A DNA stretch of 6,679 nucleotides from JARRJY01 sp050116415 (GTDB lineage Bacteria > Pseudomonadota > Gammaproteobacteria > UBA6429 > Thiohalophilaceae): positions 1 to 6,679 of the forward strand of contig JASFOS010000122.1 in assembly GCA_050116415.1 (NCBI GenBank). Direction: 5' to 3'. The number at the start of each line of letters is the position of its first letter. Positions within the stretch are counted from its first letter, which is position 1. The notes beneath the pieces are model-generated. The model saw only the letters and a list, made by a program, of their open reading frames with translations, did not search any database and had not been told where the DNA came from. This document shows, in pieces, positions 1-6,426 of this stretch. The position numbers were made by a program, and so were the translations under genes.

Positions 1-171
1 GAAACGCACACAGGCATCAAACGTCGCGCCGCCCCACATCTCCAGCGACCAGTAACCGACCTTGTCGAGACGCTCACAGATGGGCAACATGTCTTCGGTA
101 CGCATACGGGTGGCCAGCAATGATTGGTGGGCATCACGTAAAACGGTATCGGTGACTTTTAACCTGGCCAT
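1..171 (-). CDS. pycB: Biotin-dependent carboxyltransferase subunit (pyruvate carboxylase subunit B / oxaloacetate decarboxylase alpha type), 5' part only
   Basis: Only the first 57 residues lie in the window; the gene runs off its left edge. The protein begins MARLKVTDTV and shows the N-terminal signature of the HMGL-like carboxyltransferase fold. LRDAHQS at residues 11-17 includes the arginine and aspartate that in this family lie at the metal and substrate site, and EMWGGATFD is at 44-52. Family members are about 600 residues long and end in a biotinyl domain with the lysine that carries biotin; that part is not visible. The ATG at 171-169 has GGAG at 186-183, 11 nt upstream, and follows the pycA stop after 24 nt, so the two genes are probably co-transcribed. 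The likely role is transfer of carboxyl from carboxybiotin to pyruvate, giving oxaloacetate in the cytoplasm. The same fold serves oxaloacetate decarboxylase and 2-oxoglutarate carboxylase. No sodium-pump subunit (oadB or oadG) is visible, but the downstream side is outside the window. Confidence 0.9.
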   Translation of the reverse strand, partial: MARLKVTDTVLRDAHQSLLATRMRTEDMLPICERLDKVGYWSLEMWGGATFDACVRF

Positions 172-195
172 ATTGGTAATATCTCCATTGAAGTA

Positions 196-1614
196 TTAAA
201 CACCCATGTTGGCGGCCAGGGCCGCCGCGATTGCCGCTGCCACGTGGCGATTGGAGCGGCGTACAGAGTAGTTAATGAGTTCGGGGTGGGCCTCGACAAA
301 ACCGGTATCGAAGCGGCCGCTTTGGAACTCGGCGGATTTCAGGATTTCCAGTTGATAGGGAATGGTGGTTTTCACGCCATAAACCACGATGTCATTAAGG
401 GCGCGTATCGAACGATCGATCAATGAATCCCAATCCAGCGCCCAGACGATCAGCTTGGCACACATGGAATCGTAATAGGGCGGTATTTCATAACCCGTGT
501 AAATGGCCCCGTCGGTTCTGACGCCCGGACCACCAGTTGCCAGGTAGCGGGTGATACGCCCGAAACTGGGTAGAAAGTCATTTTTAGGATCTTCCGCATT
601 AATCCGGAATTCCATCGCATAACCACGACGCTGGATCTCATGCTGCTGGTAGCTCAAGCGGAGGCCCGCCGCGATACGGATCTGCTCTTTAACAATATCC
701 ACCCCGGTAATTTCCTCGGTAATCGGGTGTTCCACCTGCAGGCGGGTATTCATCTCCATGAAATAGAAGTTGTCGCCGCTGTCCATCAAAAACTCTACGG
801 TGCCAGCATTGGTGTAGTTCGAGGCCAGGCAGGCGCGTACCGCCAATTCACCGATCTGCAGACGCTGGGCTTCGGACAACTGCGGAGATGGGGCGATTTC
901 AATCAGTTTCTGGTGGCGACGCTGAATCGAACAGTCCCGTTCAAACAGGTGAATGGCGTTGCCATGCTGGTCGGCCAGTACCTGTACCTCTATGTGGCGT
1001 GGATTGGCGACGAATTTCTCGATGAAGACCTCAGCGCTGCCAAAGGCTTTTTCGGCCTCGGAAATCACCCGGGCATAATTGCGCTCCAGTTCGAGCCTGT
1101 TATCACAACGGCGAATGCCGCGGCCACCCCCACCCGAGGTCGCCTTGAGCATGACCGGGTAACCGATTTGCTCGGCAACCTTGATGGCTTCCTCCAGGCT
1201 GGCCAGGTTGCCTTCACTGCCGGGGGTCACCGGGATGCCGGCTTCGCGCATGGTATCCCGCGCCTGGGTCTTGTCGCCCAGTTTCTTGATAACGTCGGCG
1301 CTCGGGCCGATGAATTTGATGCCGCGGCGGGCACAGATATCGGCCAGCTCCGGGTTCTCCGACAGGAACCCGTAGCCCGGGTGCAGAGCATCGCAGTCCG
1401 TGGCCTTGGCCAGGTTCACCAGCCGGTGGGCATTGAGGTAGCCGGCCACCGTGTCCGGTCCAAGACTGTAGGCCTCGTCGGCTTTTTTCACGTGCAGGGC
1501 ATAACGATCGGCCTCGGCGTAGACCGCCACCGATTTGATACCCATTTCGGCGCAGGCCCGAACGATACGTACCGCGATTTCACCGCGGTTGGCGATGAGA
1601 ATTTTTCTAATCAC
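196..1614 (-). CDS. pycA: Biotin carboxylase subunit of a two-subunit pyruvate carboxylase
   Basis: ATP-dependent biotin carboxylase of 472 residues that carboxylates biotin on the partner subunit. The N-terminal biotin carboxylase domain starts MIRKILIANRGEIA and covers about 1-115. The ATP-grasp domain follows (about 116-320), with Lys116 and Lys157, the glycine-rich loop SGGGGRGIR at 160-168 and ERDCSIQRRHQK at 225-236. The active-site stretch EMNTRLQVEHP at 287-297 contains the arginine, glutamine and glutamate (R291, Q293, E295) needed for carboxylation. The C-terminal domain spans about 334-441. No biotinyl domain is present, as expected for a separate A subunit; the length fits pycA of pseudomonads (about 471). 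The start codon is GTG, chosen because the canonical N-terminus begins there; no Shine-Dalgarno sequence precedes it. AccC of acetyl-CoA carboxylase is a close relative (about 450 residues), but the adjacent carboxyltransferase of oadA type favours pyruvate carboxylase. The alanine-rich tail (459-468) is not a family motif. Confidence 0.9.
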   Translation of the reverse strand: MIRKILIANRGEIAVRIVRACAEMGIKSVAVYAEADRYALHVKKADEAYSLGPDTVAGYLNAHRLVNLAKATDCDALHPGYGFLSENPELADICARRGIKFIGPSADVIKKLGDKTQARDTMREAGIPVTPGSEGNLASLEEAIKVAEQIGYPVMLKATSGGGGRGIRRCDNRLELERNYARVISEAEKAFGSAEVFIEKFVANPRHIEVQVLADQHGNAIHLFERDCSIQRRHQKLIEIAPSPQLSEAQRLQIGELAVRACLASNYTNAGTVEFLMDSGDNFYFMEMNTRLQVEHPITEEITGVDIVKEQIRIAAGLRLSYQQHEIQRRGYAMEFRINAEDPKNDFLPSFGRITRYLATGGPGVRTDGAIYTGYEIPPYYDSMCAKLIVWALDWDSLIDRSIRALNDIVVYGVKTTIPYQLEILKSAEFQSGRFDTGFVEAHPELINYSVRRSNRHVAAAIAAALAANMGV

Positions 1615-1661
1615 TTTATTTTTATATGGTTATAATGTGGTATGAAGCAACGCATAGCTAC

Positions 1662-1690
1662 TGTGTATGTAAATGGCTGTGGCTTGTCAA
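1662..1690 (-). promoter_or_regulatory. Candidate sigma70 promoter for pycA-pycB
   Basis: On the - strand a perfect TTGACA (1690-1685) is followed after 17 nt by TACACA (1667-1662), which matches only three of six -10 positions. Transcription would start near 1655 and give a leader of about 41 nt before the GTG at 1614. A second -10-like hexamer, TATAAC (1634-1629), lies closer to the gene but has no recognisable -35 at normal spacing. Assignment is by pattern only. Confidence 0.3.
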
Positions 1691-1752
1691 GAAATATCCC
1701 CGCCGTGCAGACAGTCAGAATGGGCGGAACAGCCCGATTTCAAAAGGTTTTT

Positions 1753-1781
1753 TTGACATAATCGGTCCCCACGGATACAAT
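1753..1781 (+). promoter_or_regulatory. Strong sigma70 promoter of the yceD-rpmF operon
   Basis: A perfect -35 TTGACA (1753-1758), an optimal 17-nt spacer and a five-of-six -10 TACAAT (1776-1781) are seen directly. The -10 ends only 9 nt before the yceD ATG at 1791, so the start of transcription is expected between about 1787 and 1791, leaving a leader of 0-4 nt. The bases after the -10 (1782-1790) are rich in G and C. In enterobacteria such a discriminator is typical of promoters repressed by ppGpp and DksA; applying that here is an inference. Confidence 0.75.
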
Positions 1782-1790
1782 CCGCGGCCT

Positions 1791-2324
1791 ATGACAAAGC
1801 AGGGCAATTTGCCGTTAAAAATCGACCCGATACGCCTGGCGGAAACAGGGCGCGAATTTTCTGGGCGATTGGCTATCAGGCATATGCATCGCCTGAAACC
1901 CTTGCTTCTTTCGGAAGACGGTGAAGTACAGCTTGAGCTGAAATTCGGTGTCGACGAAGTGGGGACACGCTACCTGCAGGGTCATTTGACAACAAACCTG
2001 GTACTAGAATGCCAGCGTTGTCTAGACAAAATGACGTTTCCGGTTGATAAGGAAATGTGCCTGGCATTTGTTCGCTCTGAATACGAAGCAGAACAATTAC
2101 CAGAAGAATATGATCCCCATATTGTGGAACAGACGCCTGTGGCGTTGGTTGATCTGATTGAAGATGAACTGATTTTGAGTCTGCCGCAAGTGCCGATGCA
2201 TGAGCGTGAAGACTGTCTGGCCAGTAAAATGCTGGAACCAGAAACGGCCCCAGCGGCAACTGACGAGCTCAAACAGGAAAAGAATCCGTTTGAGGTATTA
2301 GCAACACTGAAAGATTCAGAGTAA
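1791..2324 (+). CDS. yceD: Large ribosomal RNA subunit accumulation protein YceD (DUF177)
   Basis: A 177-residue cytoplasmic protein of the YceD/DUF177 family, close in length to the E. coli protein (173). Family members are needed for normal 23S rRNA levels, and the gene is almost always beside rpmF, as here. Visible hallmarks are the N-terminal LPLKIDPIRLA (7-17), a CxxC pair in LECQRC (72-77), the acidic block LVDLIEDELILSLPQVPMHE (119-138) with a following cysteine (Cys142), and the C-terminal NPFEVLATLK (165-174). The reading frame stays open upstream to an ATG at 1626. The start at 1791 is preferred because it lines up with the family N-terminus and the upstream part reads through the promoter. 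No Shine-Dalgarno sequence precedes 1791, consistent with a leaderless message. The stop is 14 nt before rpmF. Confidence 0.92.
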   Translation: MTKQGNLPLKIDPIRLAETGREFSGRLAIRHMHRLKPLLLSEDGEVQLELKFGVDEVGTRYLQGHLTTNLVLECQRCLDKMTFPVDKEMCLAFVRSEYEAEQLPEEYDPHIVEQTPVALVDLIEDELILSLPQVPMHEREDCLASKMLEPETAPAATDELKQEKNPFEVLATLKDSE

Positions 2325-2338
2325 ACGAGGCAAAACTC

Positions 2339-2521
2339 ATGGCGGTACAACAGAATCGTAAGACTCCATCCAAGCGCGGCATGCGTCGTTCACACGATGC
2401 ATTATCATCACGTGCCTTATCTATCGAACCCACAACTGGTGAAACCCACCTGCGTCATCACGTAAGCCCTGATGGCTATTATCGTGGTCGCAAAGTTGTT
2501 GATATCAAAGGTGAAGAATAA
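2339..2521 (+). CDS. rpmF: 50S ribosomal protein L32
   Basis: A small basic protein of 60 residues of the large ribosomal subunit. The N-terminus MAVQQNRKTPSKRGMRRSHD and the C-terminal block HLRHHVSPDGYYRGRKVV (38-55) are diagnostic for L32. There are no cysteines, so this is the zinc-independent form usual in gammaproteobacteria rather than the CxxC zinc-ribbon form. A Shine-Dalgarno sequence ACGAGG (2325-2330) sits 8 nt before the ATG. The gene follows yceD by 14 nt and is probably transcribed with it from the promoter at 1753-1781. It ends KGEE, slightly longer than the 57-residue E. coli protein. Confidence 0.97.
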   Translation: MAVQQNRKTPSKRGMRRSHDALSSRALSIEPTTGETHLRHHVSPDGYYRGRKVVDIKGEE

Positions 2522-2604
2522 GTTTCAATAATGTGATCTTATACTGATTGCATCTATTGAAATTTAAGTATCATTCACAGACTGTGATTGAACTGAATAT
2601 GAAA

Positions 2605-2628
2605 CGGGACATGGGTAACCATGTCCCG
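2605..2628 (+). terminator. Perfect 10-bp hairpin after rpmF, possible terminator or attenuator
   Basis: The arms CGGGACATGG (2605-2614) and CCATGTCCCG (2619-2628) pair perfectly around a GTAA loop, which is a GNRA tetraloop. The stem lies 83 nt after the rpmF stop and 53 nt before plsX. What follows (CTTTACTTTATAAG) is T-rich but has no continuous T run, so as an intrinsic terminator it would be partial. It may reduce read-through from rpmF into plsX, protect the 3' end of the yceD-rpmF message, or act on either strand. The structure is seen directly; the function is inferred. Confidence 0.6.
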
Positions 2629-2635
2629 CTTTACT

Positions 2636-2679
2636 TTATAAGTACACCTTAAGTTGATTTTAAAGTGCAACACTTATAA
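2636..2679. repeat. Spaced 8-bp inverted repeat just before plsX
   Basis: TTATAAGT (2636-2643) and its exact reverse complement ACTTATAA (2672-2679) are separated by 28 nt. The right copy contains the -10-like TATAAC that touches the plsX start. Between them lie a CTTAAG palindrome (2648-2653) and a short inverted repeat AAGTG-CAA-CACTT (2663-2675). No known fatty-acid regulator site (FadR, FabR or DesT type) was recognised. The region is AT-rich, so chance is a real possibility. Confidence 0.35.
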
Positions 2680-2681
2680 CT

Positions 2682-3713
2682 ATGAACAATAAAACAATAA
2701 CGGTAGCACTTGATGCAATGGGCGGGGATTTTGGACCTGCTGTTGTGGTGCCGGCGGCACTGACCGCACTTTCACGTCATAGTAATCTGTCCCTGATCCT
2801 GGTTGGTCAGGAAGAAGCGCTTGAAGCCGCTTTACGCAACGCGGGTGGCAGCGCCAATGATCGACTAAGTATTCATCATGCCAGCCAGGTAGTGGGTTCA
2901 TCGGAATTACCTTCCTCGGCCTTGCGCAGTAAAAAAGATTCCTCGATGCGTGTTGCCATCAACCTGGTAAAGGAAGGTAAAGCACAGGCTTGTGTCAGCG
3001 CCGGTAACACCGGGGCATTAATGGCAACCGCGCGTTTTGTTCTGAAAACCCTGCAAGGCATTGACCGTCCCGCCATTTGCACCGCGCTACCCACCACAAC
3101 CGGTCACATCCATGTACTGGACCTGGGGGCCAACGTGGATTCTTCTGCGGAAAGCCTGTTTGAGTTTGCCGTGATGGGTTCGGCACTGGTAACAGCCGTA
3201 GATAATATTGAACAACCGACCGTAGGCTTGCTGAATATCGGCGAAGAAGAAATCAAGGGTAACGAGCGTGTAAAGGAAGCAGCGCGTGTCCTGTCTGAAA
3301 GCAATTTGAATTATATTGGTTATGTTGAAGGTGATGGTATCTACCAGGGCGCCTGTGATGTCGTGGTCTGCGATGGATTTATCGGTAACGTAATGCTCAA
3401 AACATCGGAAGGTGTTGCGAAAATGATCACCCATTACATGAAACAGGAATTCAAGCGCAACCCCTTGACCCTTTTGGCTGGTCTTATTGCATCGCCCATT
3501 CTCAAAGCCTTTAAAAAACGCGTTGATCCCCGTGAATACAATGGTGCCAGCTTGTTGGGCTTGCAGGGTATTGTTATCAAGAGTCACGGCAGCGCTGATA
3601 GCTATTCGTTCAGTAAAGCGATCGACGTAACGGTTCTGGAAATAGAAAAGAATGTTCCCGCACTTATTACAAAACAACTAGAAAGTCAGCTGGTTGAGAG
3701 GCAAGTAAATTGA
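2682..3713 (+). CDS. plsX: Phosphate acyltransferase PlsX
   Basis: PlsX (343 residues) converts acyl-ACP and phosphate to acyl-phosphate, which PlsY uses to acylate glycerol-3-phosphate at the start of phospholipid synthesis; it is a soluble or peripheral protein. Family motifs appear in order: ALDAMGGDFGP (9-19), SAGNTGALMATA (106-117), LDLGANVD (146-153), GEEEIKG (187-193), YVEGDGIYQG (214-223), DVVVCDGFIGNVMLKTSEG (226-244) and YNGASLLGLQG (287-297). The ATG at 2682 gives an N-terminus only two residues longer than usual, with no better alternative. It is not preceded by a Shine-Dalgarno sequence; the bases before it are AT-rich. The gene's 3' end overlaps fabH by 4 nt, so the two are translationally coupled. 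It lies 160 nt after rpmF with a hairpin between, so it may depend on both read-through and its own promoter. Confidence 0.96.
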   Translation: MNNKTITVALDAMGGDFGPAVVVPAALTALSRHSNLSLILVGQEEALEAALRNAGGSANDRLSIHHASQVVGSSELPSSALRSKKDSSMRVAINLVKEGKAQACVSAGNTGALMATARFVLKTLQGIDRPAICTALPTTTGHIHVLDLGANVDSSAESLFEFAVMGSALVTAVDNIEQPTVGLLNIGEEEIKGNERVKEAARVLSESNLNYIGYVEGDGIYQGACDVVVCDGFIGNVMLKTSEGVAKMITHYMKQEFKRNPLTLLAGLIASPILKAFKKRVDPREYNGASLLGLQGIVIKSHGSADSYSFSKAIDVTVLEIEKNVPALITKQLESQLVERQVN

Positions 3714-4678
3714 TTTATTCCCGTATTACAGGCACAGGCAGTTATTTACCCAAGAAGGTGCTAACTAATGCCGATTTGGAAAAAATAGTCGAAACCACTG
3801 ACGAATGGATTACCGAACGCACTGGTATTAAAAAACGGCATATAGCCGAAGACGGTGAAACAACCTGCGACCTGGCAGAACAGGCCGCGAGAAATGCCAT
3901 CGATGCAGCAGGCCTGGATATAAAAGATATCGATCTGATCGTTGTTGCGACCACCACGCCTGACCGTATCTTTCCGAGTACCGCGTGTTTGTTGCAGCAA
4001 CGCCTGGATATCCATGGTTGTGCCGCATTTGATGTACAGGCGGTTTGTACTGGGTTTATTTATGCACTAGGTGTTGCTGACAAATTTATCCAGACAGGCA
4101 GTGCAAAAAATGCACTGGTTGTTGGGGCTGAAACCATGTCGCGTACCGTTGACTGGACGGATCGCACCACCTGCGTGTTATTTGGCGACGGGGCAGGTGC
4201 GGTAGTACTTTCGGCCAGTGACGAACCCGGTATTATGTCCACGCATTTGCATGCCGATGGTAAGTATGAAGCCTTGCTCACAGTGCCTGCCGGCGTTTCA
4301 GAACAACCGGAACGTTTCAGACAAGGTGAGGCCTTCATGCAGATGAAAGGTAATGAAGTTTTTAAAATGGCAGTGAATACGCTGGGTCGCATTGTGGATG
4401 AAACCCTGGAAGCCAATAACCTGCAAAAGTCGGATATCGACTGGCTGGTACCTCACCAGGCCAATATTCGTATTATCAACGCCACGGCAAAAAAACTCAG
4501 TATGCCAATGGATAACGTCGTCGTCACCGTTGATGAGCATGGTAATACCTCGGCTGCCTCCGTTCCTCTGGCACTGGATATCGCAGTACGTGATGGTCGC
4601 ATCCAACGTGGACAGACCGTTTTACTGGAAGCCTTTGGCGGAGGTTTCACCTGGGGCTCAGCACTATTAAAGTATTAA
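3710..4678 (+). CDS. fabH: 3-oxoacyl-ACP synthase III (KAS III)
   Basis: FabH condenses acetyl-CoA with malonyl-ACP to acetoacetyl-ACP, the first elongation step of type II fatty acid synthesis. The product of 322 residues matches the family length (E. coli 317). The catalytic triad is complete: Cys113 in VQAVCTGFIYAL, His249 in LVPHQANIRI and Asn279 in DEHGNTSAAS. The N-terminal ITGTGSYLPKKVLTN, DEWITERTGI (31-40) and the C-terminal EAFGGGFTWGSALL are also typical. The start codon is TTG, chosen because it places the family N-terminus correctly, lies 8 nt after GAGAGG (3696-3701), and overlaps the plsX stop as TTGA. Translation by ribosomes finishing plsX is therefore likely. The 66-nt gap to fabD suggests one transcript. 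Confidence 0.96.
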   Translation: MIYSRITGTGSYLPKKVLTNADLEKIVETTDEWITERTGIKKRHIAEDGETTCDLAEQAARNAIDAAGLDIKDIDLIVVATTTPDRIFPSTACLLQQRLDIHGCAAFDVQAVCTGFIYALGVADKFIQTGSAKNALVVGAETMSRTVDWTDRTTCVLFGDGAGAVVLSASDEPGIMSTHLHADGKYEALLTVPAGVSEQPERFRQGEAFMQMKGNEVFKMAVNTLGRIVDETLEANNLQKSDIDWLVPHQANIRIINATAKKLSMPMDNVVVTVDEHGNTSAASVPLALDIAVRDGRIQRGQTVLLEAFGGGFTWGSALLKY

Positions 4679-4744
4679 CAAGTGGCGTCTACGTTGTAAG
4701 TATTGCTTAACAAACAACACGATAAATAAATTAAAAGGTGAACA

Positions 4745-5671
4745 ATGTCTTTAGCTTTTGTTTTTCCGGGTCAGGGCTCACAATCACTGGGCATGTTAAA
4801 AGATCTGGCAGCCAGTTTTGCGGTTGTCGAACAAACCTTTGCCGAAGCGTCTGAAACACTCGGTTACGATCTCTGGCAAGTCGTACAGGATGGTCCGGAA
4901 GAAAAACTCAATAGTACCGATGTAACACAGCCCGCCATGCTGGCTGCCGGTGTCGCCGTGTGGCGCAGCTGGCAGGAAAAGGGCGGTACTACACCCGCCG
5001 TGATGGCAGGACACAGCCTCGGTGAATACACCGCCCTGGTATGTGCCGGTGCCATTGATTTCAAGGACGCCATCAAGCTGGTGGCCGAACGTGGACGCCT
5101 GATGCAAGAGGCGGTACCGGCAGGTGAAGGTGGCATGGCGGCGATACTTGGCTTGGATGACGATGCCGTACGCCAGGCCTGTACGGATGCCACTGAAGGT
5201 GAGGTGCTTGAGGCCGTCAACTTCAATTCACCGGGCCAGGTCGTGGTCGCAGGCAGCAAGGCAGCCATTGATCGCATCGTGGTACTGGCGAAAGAACGTG
5301 GCGCCAAGCGCGCATTGCCTTTGCCGGTCAGCGTACCTTCACATTGTGCCCTGATGAAACCGGCCGCCGAAAAACTGGCGGGCATCCTGGCCGCGATCAC
5401 CGTTAATTCGCCAGTCATCCCGGTTATTAACAATGTTGATGTCAACGCCGCCAGTGATGCGGAGGGTATTCGAGATGCGCTGGTACGCCAGCTCTATAGC
5501 CCGGTACGCTGGGTCGAAACCGTGCAGAAAATGGCGGCGGACGGCACCGACCGATTGATTGAATGTGGTCCCGGCAAAGTGCTGGTGGGCCTCAATAAGC
5601 GTATAGATAAAAGCATTAATGCCATGGCAGTGTTTGATCCGGCCTCGCTGGATGCGGCACTGGAAGGCTAG
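4745..5671 (+). CDS. fabD: Malonyl-CoA:ACP transacylase
   Basis: FabD moves malonyl from CoA to ACP, providing the elongation unit used by FabH and the other synthases. It has 308 residues, as in E. coli (309). The oxyanion-side motif FPGQGSQ is at 7-13, TQPAML at 61-66, the nucleophile serine in GHSLGEY is Ser91, the malonate-binding arginine is probably Arg116, the catalytic histidine in VPSHCALM is His200, and ECGPGKVLVGL is at 273-283. All expected active-site residues are present. The ATG at 4745 follows AAGGTG (4735-4740) at short spacing. The gene is 66 nt after fabH and 11 nt before fabG, consistent with co-transcription. Confidence 0.96.
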   Translation: MSLAFVFPGQGSQSLGMLKDLAASFAVVEQTFAEASETLGYDLWQVVQDGPEEKLNSTDVTQPAMLAAGVAVWRSWQEKGGTTPAVMAGHSLGEYTALVCAGAIDFKDAIKLVAERGRLMQEAVPAGEGGMAAILGLDDDAVRQACTDATEGEVLEAVNFNSPGQVVVAGSKAAIDRIVVLAKERGAKRALPLPVSVPSHCALMKPAAEKLAGILAAITVNSPVIPVINNVDVNAASDAEGIRDALVRQLYSPVRWVETVQKMAADGTDRLIECGPGKVLVGLNKRIDKSINAMAVFDPASLDAALEG

Positions 5672-5682
5672 AGGGGGTAGCT

Positions 5683-6426
5683 ATGAGTCTAGAAAATGAA
5701 ATTGCATTTGTATCGGGTGCCAGTCGTGGTATTGGCAAGGAAATCGCCCTGGTTTTAGGTGCCAAAGGTGCCACGGTGATTGGTACCGCCACTTCAGAAA
5801 GTGGTGCAGAAAACATCAGTAACTACCTGAAAGAAAACGGAATAAAAGGTGCTGGAATGGTCATGGATGTGACCAACCAGGACAGTATCGATGCAGCGGT
5901 GGCGGCGAGCACCGAGCAATTCGGTGCCCCGACTATCCTGGTCAACAATGCCGGTATAACCCGCGATAACCTGCTGATGCGCATGAAGAACGAGGAATGG
6001 GACGCGATCATCGATACCAACCTGAGTTCCGTGTTCCGTCTCACCCGCACTTGCCTGAAGGCCATGATGAAAGCCCGCAAGGGGCGCATTATCAGCATCG
6101 CCTCCGTGGTAGGGGCTTCGGGCAACGCCGGGCAAACCAACTACTCGGCGGCCAAGGCCGGGCTCATGGGCTTTAGCAAATCGCTGGCCCGCGAGGTCGG
6201 TTCACGCGGTATCACGGTTAACGTGGTTGCCCCCGGTTTTATTGACACCGATATGACCCGGGCCTTGCCGGACGCACAGCGGGAAGCGCTGTTAAGCCAG
6301 ATTCCGCTAAACCGGCTGGGTGAACCGGTGGAAATTGCCAATGCGGTCGCATTTTTGGCCTCCAGCGAGGCCAGTTATATCACCGGGACCACCCTGCACG
6401 TCAACGGTGGCATGTACATGAGCTAA
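5683..6426 (+). CDS. fabG: 3-oxoacyl-ACP reductase
   Basis: FabG uses NADPH to reduce 3-oxoacyl-ACP to (R)-3-hydroxyacyl-ACP in each cycle of fatty acid elongation. It is a 247-residue classical short-chain dehydrogenase. The cofactor motif GASRGIG is at 12-18 and NNAG at 88-91. The catalytic tetrad is Asn113, Ser141 (in SIASVVG), Tyr154 and Lys158 (NYSAAKAG). The FabG-typical ITRDNLLMRM is at 92-101, and the C-terminus ITGTTLHVNGGMYMS matches the family. Numbering runs three residues ahead of E. coli FabG, which has 244 residues. AGGGGG (5672-5677) precedes the ATG by 5 nt. Its place between fabD and acpP separates it from the many other reductases of this superfamily. Confidence 0.96.
   Translation: MSLENEIAFVSGASRGIGKEIALVLGAKGATVIGTATSESGAENISNYLKENGIKGAGMVMDVTNQDSIDAAVAASTEQFGAPTILVNNAGITRDNLLMRMKNEEWDAIIDTNLSSVFRLTRTCLKAMMKARKGRIISIASVVGASGNAGQTNYSAAKAGLMGFSKSLAREVGSRGITVNVVAPGFIDTDMTRALPDAQREALLSQIPLNRLGEPVEIANAVAFLASSEASYITGTTLHVNGGMYMS

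Noticed and set aside
640..1635. Open reading frame of 331 codons on the + strand
   Set aside because: It lies wholly antisense to pycA, whose product is clearly recognisable; the + strand translation shows no family motif.
1626..1790. Upstream ATG extending yceD by 55 residues
   Set aside because: The extension reads through the promoter, has no likeness to the family N-terminus, and makes the protein far longer than usual.
3087..3677. Open reading frame of 196 codons on the - strand
   Set aside because: It is antisense to plsX and has no recognisable domain.
4694..4713. Imperfect hairpin TTGTAAG / CTTAACAA in the fabH-fabD gap
   Set aside because: It is a weak 7-bp AT-rich stem with a bulge and no T run, so neither a terminator nor a regulatory role is supported.
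4703..4732. TTGCTT and TAAATT as an internal fabD promoter
   Set aside because: Both hexamers are poor, and the start of transcription would fall on the Shine-Dalgarno sequence of fabD.
4864..5445. Open reading frame of 193 codons on the - strand
   Set aside because: It is antisense to fabD, and its serine- and alanine-rich product is typical of the complement of a GC-rich coding frame.
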